A DNA stretch of 64,000 nt from Bacteroidales bacterium (lineage in GTDB: Bacteria > Bacteroidota > Bacteroidia > Bacteroidales > VadinHA17), in the NCBI GenBank assembly GCA_021371855.1, contig JAJFVL010000017.1:62001-126000 (forward strand), in the 5' to 3' direction. This document shows positions 43,719 through 53,513 of the stretch, piece by piece (the first letter of the stretch is position 1; each line of letters begins with the position of its first letter). Below the pieces are notes generated by a model. It saw only the letters and a program-made list of their open reading frames with translations, was not told the origin of the DNA and did no database searches. The position numbers were made by a program, and so were the translations under genes.

Positions 43719-45259
43719 GATTTACCTCCTTTCTGTTGTGTACCTCCGACTGTTAACGATTTGACCAGACATGTGGGCATCCCGAATGAAACTGGCACAC
43801 CCTGACCGCTCTTTCCACATTGACCTGCTCCGCCATGGTCCATTGTAAGATCATTTGCAGCCAGGATTATATTCGTAAGCATTTTCGGGCCATTACCCAT
43901 GATGTTAACATCTTTGATAGGCGAAGTAAGTTTTCCGTTTTCAATAAGTCGGCCTTGCGATACATAGAAAGCAAAATCTCCTTCGCCTATTTTTACCTGC
44001 CCGTTGCTGACATTCTCAACATAGATACCATTGCCGGCTTCCTTAATAACATCCTCAGGTGTGGCCTGACCTCCCATCATATACGTGTTCCTCATCCTTG
44101 GTACAGGGTAATTCTGGAAGTCCTGCCTGCGGCCGTTTCCGGTTGGTTCAACATTATAATATTTCGCTGAAATTTTATCATGGATATAACTTGTGAGAAT
44201 CCCATTCTCAACTAGTACCGTCTTCTTACCCGGGATTCCTTCATCATCGACATTAATGCTCCCATTAAGATTCATGTTAGTGCCATCATCAATTATTGTC
44301 ACGAAAGGTTCAGCTACTTTCTTACCTATCATCGTACAATAAGTCGAAATCTTTTTGCGGTTGAAGTCCGCTTCCATGCCATGTCCGATGGCTTCGTGGA
44401 GTAATATTCCGGTAACACCAGGACCGAGTACAACGGGCATTTCACCGGCAGGAGGCTGAATAGCATCAAATAAGGTTAAAGCATTCGTAACTGATTTCCG
44501 GGCTACCTCGTTTATCACATCCTCGGTATAATAAGACAAGTCACGACGCCCCCCAAGATTATAGAATGATTGCTCCCGCTTCCCGTTTCTCTCAGCTACC
44601 ACTGAAGAGTAAATAAATCCGAGAGGAATAAGGTCTTCTGCTTTGACACCATCGCTTGTGACAATATATGTATGTTTTAGTGTGCTCGAAAAACCTGCAT
44701 TGACCTTAACGATTTCAGGTGAAAGGGCGAAACATTTTTGATTAATGTTTTGTAAAAGCGGTAATTTTGATTTACCCGGGATTCCATTAAAATCAGGAGT
44801 TAACGGGTAGTAATTACTGGTTTTAAGAAGGTTGAACCTGGTATCAACCGGGGTCGCACTCATATCACACAATGTGGAGGCAGTTGCAGCAGCAGACATC
44901 ATGGATTCCTCAGTGAGATCCTGGGTAAATCCATAGCCTATCTGTTCTCCTTTTACTGTACGGATTCCAACACCCAGGGAGATATCGCCATAGGACTGGT
45001 TGACTTTACCATCTTCGAGTCCAAGGAAATTTTGTACAGAATATTCAAAAAAAAGGTCAGCAAAATCGCCACCTTTAGATAATGCTTTTGCCAGTAATCT
45101 CTGACAGAGGGCGTCATCAATCCCGAACTCTTTCACAAAGTAGTTAGCAGTGGATTGTGTACCCGTGACATTACAGGCTTTCAACGAAGGGAGCATAAGT
45201 AAAGCACCCCCAGCCAGGGCAGTGTCACGGATAAATTTTCTTCTTGGTATAGGTTTCAT
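43715..45259 (-). CDS. TldD-like metalloprotease with a Tat/lipoprotein-type signal
   Basis: The start is placed at MKPIPRRKFIRDTALAGG, six residues inside the longest frame. The product (514 residues) has the zinc motif HEAIGH in ILLHEAIGHGMEADF and the C-terminal PVSFGMPTCLVKSLTVGG of TldD. Unlike cytosolic E. coli TldD, the N-terminus carries twin arginines, a hydrophobic segment and LKAC, which suggests Tat export and possible lipidation. The partner TldE-like gene overlaps downstream but has no signal, so a shared export route would be needed. Confidence 0.88.
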   Translation of the reverse strand: MKPIPRRKFIRDTALAGGALLMLPSLKACNVTGTQSTANYFVKEFGIDDALCQRLLAKALSKGGDFADLFFEYSVQNFLGLEDGKVNQSYGDISLGVGIRTVKGEQIGYGFTQDLTEESMMSAAATASTLCDMSATPVDTRFNLLKTSNYYPLTPDFNGIPGKSKLPLLQNINQKCFALSPEIVKVNAGFSSTLKHTYIVTSDGVKAEDLIPLGFIYSSVVAERNGKREQSFYNLGGRRDLSYYTEDVINEVARKSVTNALTLFDAIQPPAGEMPVVLGPGVTGILLHEAIGHGMEADFNRKKISTYCTMIGKKVAEPFVTIIDDGTNMNLNGSINVDDEGIPGKKTVLVENGILTSYIHDKISAKYYNVEPTGNGRRQDFQNYPVPRMRNTYMMGGQATPEDVIKEAGNGIYVENVSNGQVKIGEGDFAFYVSQGRLIENGKLTSPIKDVNIMGNGPKMLTNIILAANDLTMDHGGAGQCGKSGQGVPVSFGMPTCLVKSLTVGGTQQKGGKS

Positions 45260-45607
45260 TTTGAATATAATAAACATTGATATCCGAAGTTACAAATATT
45301 TCATGATTATTACTAACAAGAAATCCTATTTATATATTTTCACTTTTGTTAGCAGTCACATATTCATTGTCCAGGTTTCATTTCAGGATGTGCACCTTCT
45401 CTTCAGTGATCTTGTACTCTAATGCTATTCTCTTTACTTCTGTCAATCCATTAGTAACAATACAGACATCTTTTTCTGATTGCAACTTTTGACCCTCTCC
45501 GGGTACCAAAAAAAGAGCCGGTGTTAAAGCAAGCACACTGGCTCTTTTTATTTTCAATGCCAGGTTTTGCCTCCGATCATCAAACACCCGATAATCTTCA
45601 TTTGTCT
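45260..45607 (+). other. Intergenic region with a tRNA-3'-end scar and terminator
   Basis: At 45493-45507 CCCTCTCCGGGTACC matches 13 of 15 bases of the att core. It is followed immediately by a strong hairpin (AAAAAGAGCCGGTGT with ACACTGGCTCTTTTT, 45506-45549). This looks like the 3' end and terminator of a former tRNA or an old attachment scar. The remaining sequence has no recognisable gene; an 84-codon frame across it is not convincing. Confidence 0.5.
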
Positions 45608-45815
45608 TCATTCCGGGTTTACCGAGTACCACAATCCTTCAACTTCTGACACCCCGTTAGCTGAAATCTTTACAGGCATAAAAGTGAACATCCATTTCCA
45701 GGAAGTTCCGCCATGAGGAACTTTTAAAAGGATTTTATTATACCCTCGGTTGAGTTTTATTTTCATTGGTTCCCGGTAGAAATAATCCTCATCGGTGAAA
45801 GGGATCTCAAGAAAA
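45608..45815 (-). pseudogene. 3' fragment of a glycosidase-like gene
   Basis: A minus-strand frame without a start reads FLEIPFTDEDYFYREPMKI, KLNRGYNKILLKVPHGG, TSWKWMFTFMPVKI, then a short tail to the TGA at 45608. This G-(Y/W)-N-K-I-L-(L/I)-K-x-P ... W-K-W-M-F-T pattern resembles the C-terminal beta-domain of bacterial family 20 beta-hexosaminidases. No catalytic part is present upstream; instead GA-rich repeats and another tRNA-3'-end-like scar follow. It is a leftover of a lost gene. Confidence 0.5.
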
Positions 45816-45910
45816 AAATTTGATTACAGTAAGCCATGCTTTGAGAGAAACCAGTTTTCGGCCGTTAATGTGACTCCATTTATAAGTGGCAAAGAAGTTG
45901 CAACTTATGT

Positions 45911-45995
<85 letters not shown>

Positions 45996-46072
45996 AGCCA
46001 ACACGAACTTGAACTTTCAATCTATGTTCTTTACTTCGGTTTTTTTAATCAACTTTTTCTATTGAGATCGGA

Positions 46073-46576
46073 TCATCGGTAGGATATATCCATAATTTCA
46101 AAAACTATATCTTCCCTGTTTCGCTTTAAAGTAATTTTATCTCCGACTTTTTTATTTATCAATGCTTTGGCTAAAGGTGATATAAATGAGATCTTACTTT
46201 TGCCAATGTCTGCCTCATCAACACCTACAATCTGAAAAATCTGAATGTTACCAGAAATTTTAGTTTTGAGGGTTACTGTTGCCCCGAAACATATTTCGTT
46301 TTGAGATTGCGTGTTCAGATCAATAATTCTGGCTTCTGCAATTCTGTTGTTCAGCAACTGTAATTTTGCATTGATAAGGTTCAAAGTAATTCGTTTCTCA
46401 TTTTCGCTGGTGCTGTTCAGGTTGTTTCTTTCATGGATCAGCATTTGTTTTTCAGCTAATAGCTGATCCAATCCGGTCCTGGTAACAAAATTTGCTACAC
46501 CGTCCGGTAAATATGCCCTCTGAGGCACTATTGGAACTTCTTCCTGATCGTCTTCCCTGACAAATCCTCTGCTCAT
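46073..46576 (-). CDS. GreA/GreB family transcript-cleavage factor
   Basis: The start at MSRGFVREDDQEEVP is preferred over the frame start five residues earlier. The 167-residue protein has the N-terminal coiled coil (LLAEKQMLIHERNNL to NAKLQLLNNRIAEARIID) and the C-terminal FKBP-like domain (CFGATVTLKT, QIVGVDEADIGKSKISF, SPLAKALINKKVGD). Such factors rescue stalled RNA polymerase by stimulating transcript cleavage. It is a single gene. Confidence 0.9.
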   Translation of the reverse strand: MSRGFVREDDQEEVPIVPQRAYLPDGVANFVTRTGLDQLLAEKQMLIHERNNLNSTSENEKRITLNLINAKLQLLNNRIAEARIIDLNTQSQNEICFGATVTLKTKISGNIQIFQIVGVDEADIGKSKISFISPLAKALINKKVGDKITLKRNREDIVFEIMDISYR

Positions 46577-46754
46577 GACTTCTTGGTCCAAACCACTAAA
46601 TTATCTATTTATTGCTATATTCTGTCAACAATAGTCAGTTTTTTGGGTAACCAGCTTTTTAAGGATCGTTTGCCAGCCCGGTTATGGATTTATCGATTTA
46701 GCTGCAATCTGGCTATATTTGCACTTCACTTTACTAATGCAGCCCCATAAGCTA

Positions 46755-46871
46755 TGGATAAAGAAGAGTCCGTAACGATACTTGAGAACCAGAGGAAATT
46801 TTTTACATCAGGCAAAACACTCGATATTAATTACAGGCTCGGGAACCTTAAAAAAATTATTTACGTATGAA
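46755..46871 (+). pseudogene. N-terminal fragment of an aldehyde dehydrogenase gene
   Basis: The 38-codon frame ILENQRKFFTSGKTLDINYR followed by LGNLKKI is the standard N-terminus of Bacteroidota aldehyde dehydrogenases (x-x-Q-R-x-F-F-x-S-G-K-T-x-D-x-x-x-R-x-x-x-L-K-K-L). The frame then ends at a TGA that overlaps the ATG of the M81 peptidase gene. The remaining roughly 420 codons are missing, so a deletion or rearrangement joined the fragment to the peptidase gene. Confidence 0.6.
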
Positions 46872-48375
46872 ACGGATAACAATTTGTCTCTTGTCAGGAT
46901 TATTGCTTTTTTTGGCTTTCTCATGCAAGCCCGAACACAAACAAAAAAGAGTTTTGACCTTAGGGATCAGACACGAGTCAAATACATTTTCAACTCTTTT
47001 GACAAAAGAATCCGACTTTAAAGTTTTGCGTGGTGCCGATGTTTTGAAGGATCAGTTGTGGGCTGATGTTTTTAAAAAGGCAGGTATAGAAATCATACCT
47101 ACTTTGCATGCTTATGCCTGGCCGGGAGGGGTAGTCGAACGCACGGCATTTGAAGATTTCAAGAATGAAATAATAAACAGCATAAAAAATGCCGGACATT
47201 TAGATGGCATATACATGGATATGCATGGAGCATTGCAGGTAGAGGGTTATGAAGATGCTCAAACCACACTCATTAAGGAAATAAGAGATGTGGTAGGCAA
47301 TGACATACTCATATCAGGAAGCTTTGACCTCCACGGTAATCTTTCACCTGATTTTGTAAAAAATATCGATCTGATAACAGCCTATCGCACTGCACCACAC
47401 AGGGATGGAGCCGAAACTAAAGCAAGAGCTGCACAAATGCTCGCTGATGCACTGAAATTCGGATGGAAACCTCATATCGAGTATGTTGTAATACCGATGC
47501 TGGTGCCGGGCGAAAAAAGTATTACAGAAGTGGAACCTTTACATTCTGTATATGCACAAATCCCGGATGTCACTAAAACGGAGGGATTAATTGACGCTTC
47601 AATTTTTGCCGGTTATTGCTGGGCAGATCTGCCACGCTCTGCCATGAGAGTTTTTGTGGTTGCCAAAGATAAAAGATACAGTACCGCTGCAAAAGATGAA
47701 GCGGTTCGTCTGGCTCAACAAATTTGGGATAGCAGAGAAAAAATGGTATTAGATGTGCCATCCGGATCGATTGATGAGATGATCTCCAAATCAGAAGAAT
47801 ACACGAGCAAGACTGTCTTTATATCTGATTCTGGTGATAACACTACTGCCGGAGCACCGGGTGATAACGTACAGGTACTGGACGCATTGCTCAGACATGA
47901 TAGTAAAAATGTGTTAGTGGCAGGAATCGTTGATCCTGAAGCTTTGAAAGAATGCATTAAAGCTGGAAAGGGTAAAAAAATCAAAATGAACCTGGGTGGA
48001 AAAGTTGATACTGTATTTGGGAAACCGCTTAAAATAAACGCAAAAGTATTGTTTATATCTCCTGATTCGGTGATGAATACGAACAGGGGAGCTGCAGTTG
48101 TTGAAACAGATGGTGTGAAAACGGTCATTATAAAGACCCGGCGCTCTTTTGTGGAAGTAAATGATTTTAAGGAAGTAGGATTAAATCCTTTGGACTTTAA
48201 AATAGTAGTTGTTAAATTGGGCTATCTGTATCCTGAACTGCGGGATATTGCTCCCGTTCATTTAATAGCTTTAACCTCGGGATTTTGTAATCTTGATATG
48301 CGAACCTTACCTTTTAAAAATGTTCATCGTCCCTGTTTTCCACTGGACATGGATATGGTTTGGAAACCAATTTGA
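46867..48375 (+). CDS. M81 family metallopeptidase (MlrC-like), lipoprotein
   Basis: The 502-residue protein has a lipoprotein signal (LLLFLAFSCKPEHK) and the MlrC pattern: LTLGIRHESNTFS near the start, IYMDMHGALQVEGYEDA, SGSFDLHGNLSPDFV, and the C-terminal DSGDNTTAGAPGDN. The Asp and His residues in these boxes are the expected zinc ligands. MlrC-type enzymes hydrolyse small peptides or lactams; the substrate is unknown here. Its start overlaps the end of an aldehyde dehydrogenase fragment. A transporter gene follows 200 bp downstream on the same strand. Confidence 0.88.
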   Translation: MKRITICLLSGLLLFLAFSCKPEHKQKRVLTLGIRHESNTFSTLLTKESDFKVLRGADVLKDQLWADVFKKAGIEIIPTLHAYAWPGGVVERTAFEDFKNEIINSIKNAGHLDGIYMDMHGALQVEGYEDAQTTLIKEIRDVVGNDILISGSFDLHGNLSPDFVKNIDLITAYRTAPHRDGAETKARAAQMLADALKFGWKPHIEYVVIPMLVPGEKSITEVEPLHSVYAQIPDVTKTEGLIDASIFAGYCWADLPRSAMRVFVVAKDKRYSTAAKDEAVRLAQQIWDSREKMVLDVPSGSIDEMISKSEEYTSKTVFISDSGDNTTAGAPGDNVQVLDALLRHDSKNVLVAGIVDPEALKECIKAGKGKKIKMNLGGKVDTVFGKPLKINAKVLFISPDSVMNTNRGAAVVETDGVKTVIIKTRRSFVEVNDFKEVGLNPLDFKIVVVKLGYLYPELRDIAPVHLIALTSGFCNLDMRTLPFKNVHRPCFPLDMDMVWKPI

Positions 48376-48577
48376 AGAAGCCGGCGTAGTACATGTTTCA
48401 ACAGTAGGGAATTAAAATCTAATTCTGTAACCTGTATTCATTTGGCGAATACCCTGGACTTTTTTTTAACATCCGGCTGAAATGCTGCGGATATTTGAAC
48501 CCTAATTCAAATCTGATATCTTTGCCAATATGATCTGATTAAAATTGCATATTGGAAGGATAGATTATTATTAAGAG

Positions 48578-49489
48578 ATGAGAATCAGCGGCTTTATTGA
48601 AAAATATTTCTGGTTATTCCTTATTGCAGGCATTTTCATTGGATTATTGGATCCCATGCCATTCAAAATATTTCCTGCCTTCTTACCGAAAATGTTGCTT
48701 GGGATGATGCTTTTTTTAGTCTTTCTGAAAATAGATTCACTGCAAGTACTTGAAAACATAAGGAATTATAAATTAATGATCTATATATCTTTTTTCTATA
48801 TGTTCATAATTCCTTTTTTTTTCTTTTTTTCAATAAATTTTTTTAATCCTGAACTTGCAATTGGCATACTTCTTCTTACAGCTATGCCAGCCGGAGTATC
48901 AACACCCGCACTTACCGACATTGTAAAAGGAAACGTCCCACTCTCTTTGAGTCTGGCAATCGTAAGTCAAATTGTTGCTCCCTTTACAGTTCCGTTATTA
49001 TTCTGGTTGATTGATCTCAACAGTCATTCAATTGATAAATTATTGATGTTAAAAGATATGGCAATTATTGTTTTCCTGCCTATGATCATCTCACAGGTGA
49101 TAAAAAAACATTTCCCCCTTATAATCAAAAAAACTCAGCATCTTTTCACGTCCTTAAATGTACTTCTCCTTTTTACATTTGTTTGTCTTGCAATTTCTTC
49201 CCAACGGAATACTATCCTTGAAAATCCTGTGGGACTTGTATGGAAAATTGCAGTATTATATCTGGTATTCATAATGCTACATGTAATAGGATATCTGATT
49301 TGTTTTAAACAAAATAAGGAAAACAGAGTTGCAGTAGCAATAGGGGCTGCCTACATGAATAATGGAATGGCAATAGTTCTGGCAGCATCCTATTTTAAAC
49401 CAGAGATACTTGTATTAATGGTACTCTCTGAACTTCCCTGGAATACACTTCTTGCCCCGTTTAAAAGAGTTATAAGACAACTGAAATAG
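48578..49489 (+). CDS. Bile acid:sodium symporter family (BASS-type) transporter
   Basis: The 303-residue protein has about nine hydrophobic helices and family boxes: LPKMLLGMMLFLVFLKID, LLTAMPAGVSTPALTDIVKG (the unwound-helix crossover region), and AIGAAYMNNGMAIVLAASYF. Such carriers import organic anions with sodium. It follows the M81 peptidase gene in the same direction, so uptake of a peptidase product is a possible link, but this is inference. Confidence 0.85.
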   Translation: MRISGFIEKYFWLFLIAGIFIGLLDPMPFKIFPAFLPKMLLGMMLFLVFLKIDSLQVLENIRNYKLMIYISFFYMFIIPFFFFFSINFFNPELAIGILLLTAMPAGVSTPALTDIVKGNVPLSLSLAIVSQIVAPFTVPLLFWLIDLNSHSIDKLLMLKDMAIIVFLPMIISQVIKKHFPLIIKKTQHLFTSLNVLLLFTFVCLAISSQRNTILENPVGLVWKIAVLYLVFIMLHVIGYLICFKQNKENRVAVAIGAAYMNNGMAIVLAASYFKPEILVLMVLSELPWNTLLAPFKRVIRQLK

Positions 49490-49549
49490 TATTCATTTAA
49501 TACTTTATAAGAAAAGATAGCAGCTGTGAAGGTACCTGCATTTTCGCCC

Positions 49550-49660
49550 ATTGGTTGCAACTTTCAAAGGTTTGGAGTATATTAAACCTCCTTATATTGA
49601 TGATAATAATGGGGGATTTTGTTTTATAAGATACAAATAGGATACAAACAGGATACAAAT
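49550..49660 (+). repeat. Decayed copy of the element's left end
   Basis: The run CCTTATATTGATGATAATAA, GGGGGATTTTGTTTTATAAG, GATACAAATAGGATACAAAC aligns with 14105-14164 (terminator stem, then GGATACAAA repeats) in the same order and orientation. A third GGATACAAA is added. A GGTTGCAACTTT upstream resembles the sequence before the tRNA-3'-end scars at 45480 and 45898. It appears to be a relic of a related element. The rest of 49661-49991 is AT-rich and featureless. Confidence 0.55.
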
Positions 49661-49991
49661 ATCAATAATGCCTGATATGTTTATTTCGGACCAGGGACAA
49701 TTGAAACAGAAGCAAAACAGATAATTTTAAAGACACGGATTATAACTCGCCGTCTGTTATAAATTTGATATAGTATTTTGAATATTAAAGTGTTATCAAT
49801 TACTAAGTCAGTGAGATTTATTCTGTAAAAAGAGTTGATCTTTAATGTTAAGTATATAACTTTATATCCGTGATGAAGTTTTTCACCTTAACATGTGAAA
49901 ACAAAAATTTATTGGGCAACCTTGATATAAATTGATTTTGCTGAGATTCCCGATTTTTAAATATTCATATCACAAGTGTCCGACTAAAAAT

Positions 49992-50142
49992 ATGAGATTC
50001 TTCGCTTCGCTCAGAATGACAATTACTTAAAAGGTTGTGGGGAGAAGGAGGTGGTTGGCGGCGGGTGTCGCCAACCACCTCCTTCTCAAAAACACAATTA
50101 CCTGTCATTCTGAGCGAAACGAAGTGAAGCGAAGAATCTCAT
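49992..50142. repeat. Large palindromic repeat
   Basis: The outer arms ATGAGATTCTTCGCTTCGCT and the inverse at 50115-50142 enclose a perfect 19-bp inner stem (50042-50060 with 50069-50087, loop GCGGGTGT). The outer sequence, with CATTCTGAGCGAA, belongs to a dispersed repeat type common in Bacteroidota genomes. It lies directly before the ceramidase gene and could be a miniature element or an mRNA hairpin. Confidence 0.65.
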
Positions 50143-50257
50143 GTTAATTTCTCGAATTATCCGTTTAGTAGTATATTCATATATCAAATTTGAGTTAATA
50201 TATATTTGTTGTTTGTTTGATTTTCAAGTAATTCATCTAAAACAAGGAGGAAGTTGT

Positions 50258-51655
50258 ATGAAAAAAGTTTTTATCGGGTTTATCCTGTTTTTGCTGCCAT
50301 ATTTGACAATCCAGGCCATTTCATCAGGATCGTCACTTAAAGTCGGTGTTGGTGAAACAGTGATTACTCCTTCGGGGAATGTTCTGATGGAAGGTTTCGC
50401 CAGGAGTCAGAAATCGACAGGTGTACATGATGACCTGCATGCAAGAAGTATGGTGGTTGAGGATACTTCAGGAAATGTTTCGGTGCTTATGACTGTATCA
50501 CTGATAGGTATGAGCCGTCAATTAGCGGATCGTATCCGGGAGGGTATAAAGGTGAAAACAGGCATTTCGGGTGATAAAGTTATTATAACAGCTACACATA
50601 CCCATTCAGGGCCTGGCCTTGGAAGTGGTAATGATGACAGATCATCCTACCGGGATCTCCTGGTTGCCAAATGTGTGGAGAGTGTTGTTATCGCATGGGA
50701 AAACCGTGTCCCCGGAAGAATCGGTATCGAATCAACTGAGGTTTCAGAACTTGGCAGGAACCGCAGAAGATTGTTATATGGTGGTATCCATCCTGATCCC
50801 GAAGTTGCTGTTATTAAGATAGAAAATGCAGAAGGCAAACTCCTCGGAGTGGCTTTTAATTATGGTTGCCATCCATCCGGGCTGGACTGGAGCAATACAC
50901 TTATTTCGGAAGACTGGCCATATTTTGCCATTAGGAAAATTAAGGAAGCAGTGGGAGAAAATGTCTGGGTTGCTTATTACCAGAGTGCTCAGGGCAACAT
51001 AAATGTGGGTTACTCTGCTGAACTTTCAGCTGTGGGGGCTGAAATGCCGGTACGCAGCTATTGGTATATCGAGAAAAAAGGAGGCCAGATGGCTGATGCT
51101 GTTCTCAAAGCACTTCCATCCATAAAAACCAGCAATAACCAGGCAGTGAAAACCGCACGTGACTATTTTGACTATCCCCTTCGTGAAAACTATCCAATAA
51201 CTGTCCGGGATGCTGAGAAAGATGTAAACGCAGCAAAGGCCAGACTCGCATATCTTGAAGAAAGACCCGAATTCAACGGGACACGTACTCTCGATAATGC
51301 ACGTGTTGAGGTGTTTTCGACAAATCAGAGACTGGATGGCGCAAGAAAGTTTTACGCAAATGGACCACATCCTAAGACACGCACTCTTGAACAACAAGCG
51401 GTCAGGATAGGAAATGCTGTTTTTGTTACCTTCCCGGGCGAACTCTTTGCCGAAATAGGCCTGAGAATAAAAAATGATTCACCATACAATAAGACCTATG
51501 TCATAGGGGTGACAGCCGGGGAGGAAGGTTATCTCCCTGCAGCAAGGGAATTTATTGATGGGGATTATGAGGTTGATGGATCTGATTACGGACCTCAGAC
51601 AGAGGATGCATGTATGAGGTTTTCTCTGGACTTAATAGAAAGAGTAATTGATTAA
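50258..51655 (+). CDS. Neutral/alkaline ceramidase-type hydrolase, exported
   Basis: The start at 50258 follows AGGAGG at 50245-50250 and gives a signal peptide (MKKVFIGFILFLLPYLTIQA); the frame upstream is spurious. The product (465 residues) has the N-terminal domain of neutral ceramidases: VGVGETVITPSGNVLMEGFA, the zinc-binding ITATHTHSGPGLGS, NYGCHPSGLDW, and a final TAGEEGYLPAAREF. The C-terminal immunoglobulin-like domain of classical ceramidases is missing, so the substrate may be another amide or ester. It acts in the periplasm or outside. Confidence 0.82.
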   Translation: MKKVFIGFILFLLPYLTIQAISSGSSLKVGVGETVITPSGNVLMEGFARSQKSTGVHDDLHARSMVVEDTSGNVSVLMTVSLIGMSRQLADRIREGIKVKTGISGDKVIITATHTHSGPGLGSGNDDRSSYRDLLVAKCVESVVIAWENRVPGRIGIESTEVSELGRNRRRLLYGGIHPDPEVAVIKIENAEGKLLGVAFNYGCHPSGLDWSNTLISEDWPYFAIRKIKEAVGENVWVAYYQSAQGNINVGYSAELSAVGAEMPVRSYWYIEKKGGQMADAVLKALPSIKTSNNQAVKTARDYFDYPLRENYPITVRDAEKDVNAAKARLAYLEERPEFNGTRTLDNARVEVFSTNQRLDGARKFYANGPHPKTRTLEQQAVRIGNAVFVTFPGELFAEIGLRIKNDSPYNKTYVIGVTAGEEGYLPAAREFIDGDYEVDGSDYGPQTEDACMRFSLDLIERVID

Positions 51656-52200
51656 ACAGTCAGCTTAGTAAATTTGCCTTTCCCTGCAACCTTAAAAGTT
51701 GTCAGGCAGATTCTTGTTGGATCATGCGTTTGCTATGTTTAGAGATACAACTTTAAACATAAAGTCTCATTCTTTGTTATATAGTTTGATAAGGTAATAA
51801 TCATATCTCATGGATTATAAACCATAGAATAAAGTATATGCCTCTTTTAATTTACAGCAATGAACTGGGTATGAAGTCTGGTTTGACATTTCACCTGATT
51901 TTAAATTTGGAGAGAAGTTTGTTATCATTCTGCCGATACAAAAACCGATTGTAAAATGAATTTATTTTGCTTTTGCCGGAGGTCATTTCTTGTTTATATT
52001 GTAACTTTATAATTCAACCTGAAGATTGCGATTTAAATGCCAGAGCCAAGCAAAAATTTATCAATCAAATAACGGATCAAATGATTCGATTAGATTATAA
52101 AGCTTTAAAGGTAACTTATAAATAAGTCTCAATATCATTTCTGATTATCATTTAACAGATTTTATATTTATTTCATTTTAATAATCTAATCTGCAAAGTC
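51656..52200. other. Gene-free stretch with a possible 3' coding relic
   Basis: At 51864-51959 the plus strand reads TGYEVWFDISPDFKFGEKF and then VIILPIQKPIVK before a stop. This is a coherent peptide without a start, preceded in frame by a stop codon, so it may be the end of a lost gene. The remainder is AT-rich and no promoter or RNA was recognised. Confidence 0.3.
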
Positions 52201-52590
52201 ATGAAAAAAGTAACCACATCATTTTTGCCAGATCTTTTATTTCTGGTTCCTGGTCTGTTCCTTTTAAATTGTTCAGTTACAGGTCAGGATATATCCAGGG
52301 AGTCTCCTGCACTTCCTGAAAATGTAAATAAAATAGTTACTGCATCATGTATGCCATGCCATTCCAGCAACGGAGGATTTTTGTCCAGGGGAAAATTGAA
52401 TTTTACGCAATGGACTCAGTATTCATCTGAAAAACAAAAAGCTAAGGCTGAAAAGATGTATTCACTTCTTAAAAAAGGTTCTATGCCCCCTAAGTCTGTA
52501 AGAAAAACCCGACCGGAAATTATTCCTACTGAAGATCAGATTGATATTATAAAAAAATGGGCTGAATCTCTCACGACTGAAAATAAATAG
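52201..52590 (+). CDS. Exported c-type haem protein
   Basis: The 129-residue protein has a hydrophobic signal with a lipobox-like LLNCSVT. A single haem-binding CMPCH motif (about residues 51-55) is followed by SSNGGFLSRGKLNFTQW and KKGSMPPKS, with Met available as the sixth ligand. The layout matches haem-binding domain proteins of Bacteroidota linked to cytochrome c oxidases or dehydrogenases. It is convergent with a DUF2231 gene whose family is often found beside such cytochromes. Confidence 0.75.
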   Translation: MKKVTTSFLPDLLFLVPGLFLLNCSVTGQDISRESPALPENVNKIVTASCMPCHSSNGGFLSRGKLNFTQWTQYSSEKQKAKAEKMYSLLKKGSMPPKSVRKTRPEIIPTEDQIDIIKKWAESLTTENK

Positions 52591-52747
52591 CATTTATGAA
52601 TGCAGATTCAGTGTTGAAATAAACATGTATTTACATATATAATACAGAATATCTGTAAAATACATGCAATAAATTGATGATAACCTTAGAAAACAATTTT
52701 ATATTGCAGAAAAGACTAAAAATTTTATTAAGCTGTCAAAATGTTTT

Positions 52748-53179
52748 TCAGAGAGCTATCATGTAATTATAGACCATGGTCCCTCCCATAAATCCTGTAA
52801 ACGTGACGGCAGCAAAACCCAGAAGATAAAAAACAAAAGCCACCCATTTGAGCTGGGTCTCCTCCTTTTTTTGTACCATCAGCCATATCCTGAAGGAAGA
52901 ACAAATTATCATCATGATCATTGTTATCAATCCTCCTGTCTCGTGTTTTTTGAATACACCGGCTATGGCGTCCTGAGTTGGCTGACTGGTAAATAATTGT
53001 CCGGTTAACCATGCTGCAATAGCTGCCAGCGTTCCCAGAATCATAAGATAAAAGCCTGCCTTTGAAAGACATCTTTCGCTCTTGAAAAAGAGAGCAATAA
53101 CCTCCATGATAAATCCAATAGTAATAAGTGCAACAGGAAAGTGCACTATAATCGGGTGTAAATGGGCTGTGTTGAACAT
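52748..53179 (-). CDS. DUF2231 membrane protein
   Basis: The 143-residue protein has four hydrophobic helices and the family start HLHPIIVHFPVALITIGF with conserved His residues, then AAWLTGQL and an internal KKHETGG. The His residues could bind haem or metal, and members often neighbour c-type cytochromes, here at 52201. The function is not established. Confidence 0.82.
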   Translation of the reverse strand: MFNTAHLHPIIVHFPVALITIGFIMEVIALFFKSERCLSKAGFYLMILGTLAAIAAWLTGQLFTSQPTQDAIAGVFKKHETGGLITMIMMIICSSFRIWLMVQKKEETQLKWVAFVFYLLGFAAVTFTGFMGGTMVYNYMIAL

Positions 53180-53513
53180 GATAATAGAGATTGGATTATT
53201 TATGAATTAATGAACCTTTTTACAAATGAAAAATCGGTATCAGGTTATTCAAATATAAAAAATTCAGATGGATTAATAACATTAAGTTACGATTTTTCCG
53301 GTCAGGTTAACAGAATCTGTTGATTCAGATATTCAGTTAATTCATAACTCCGTGCTTAATCAGGATTATTTTTTATATTAGAGGAAATTAACTTTTACTG
53401 GTTGCTTAAATGCTGTTATGAACACAACCAATTCAGAGATTATTAATCTTCTATTAATGATTTTTTGATTGACTCATGTCATTTAAGATGTAGCAAAATA
53501 ATTTTACCTGATA
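53180..53513. other. Gene-free stretch
   Basis: These 334 AT-rich bases lie between divergent genes. Nothing beyond expected promoter sequence was recognised. Confidence 0.4.

Noticed and set aside
45378..45632. 84-codon minus-strand frame between TldD and the glycosidase fragment
   Set aside because: It crosses a tRNA-3'-end scar and a terminator hairpin, and its peptide resembles no family.
50141..50257. N-terminal extension of the ceramidase frame
   Set aside because: A strong ribosome binding site and a signal peptide support the start at 50258, and the upstream part overlaps a palindromic repeat.
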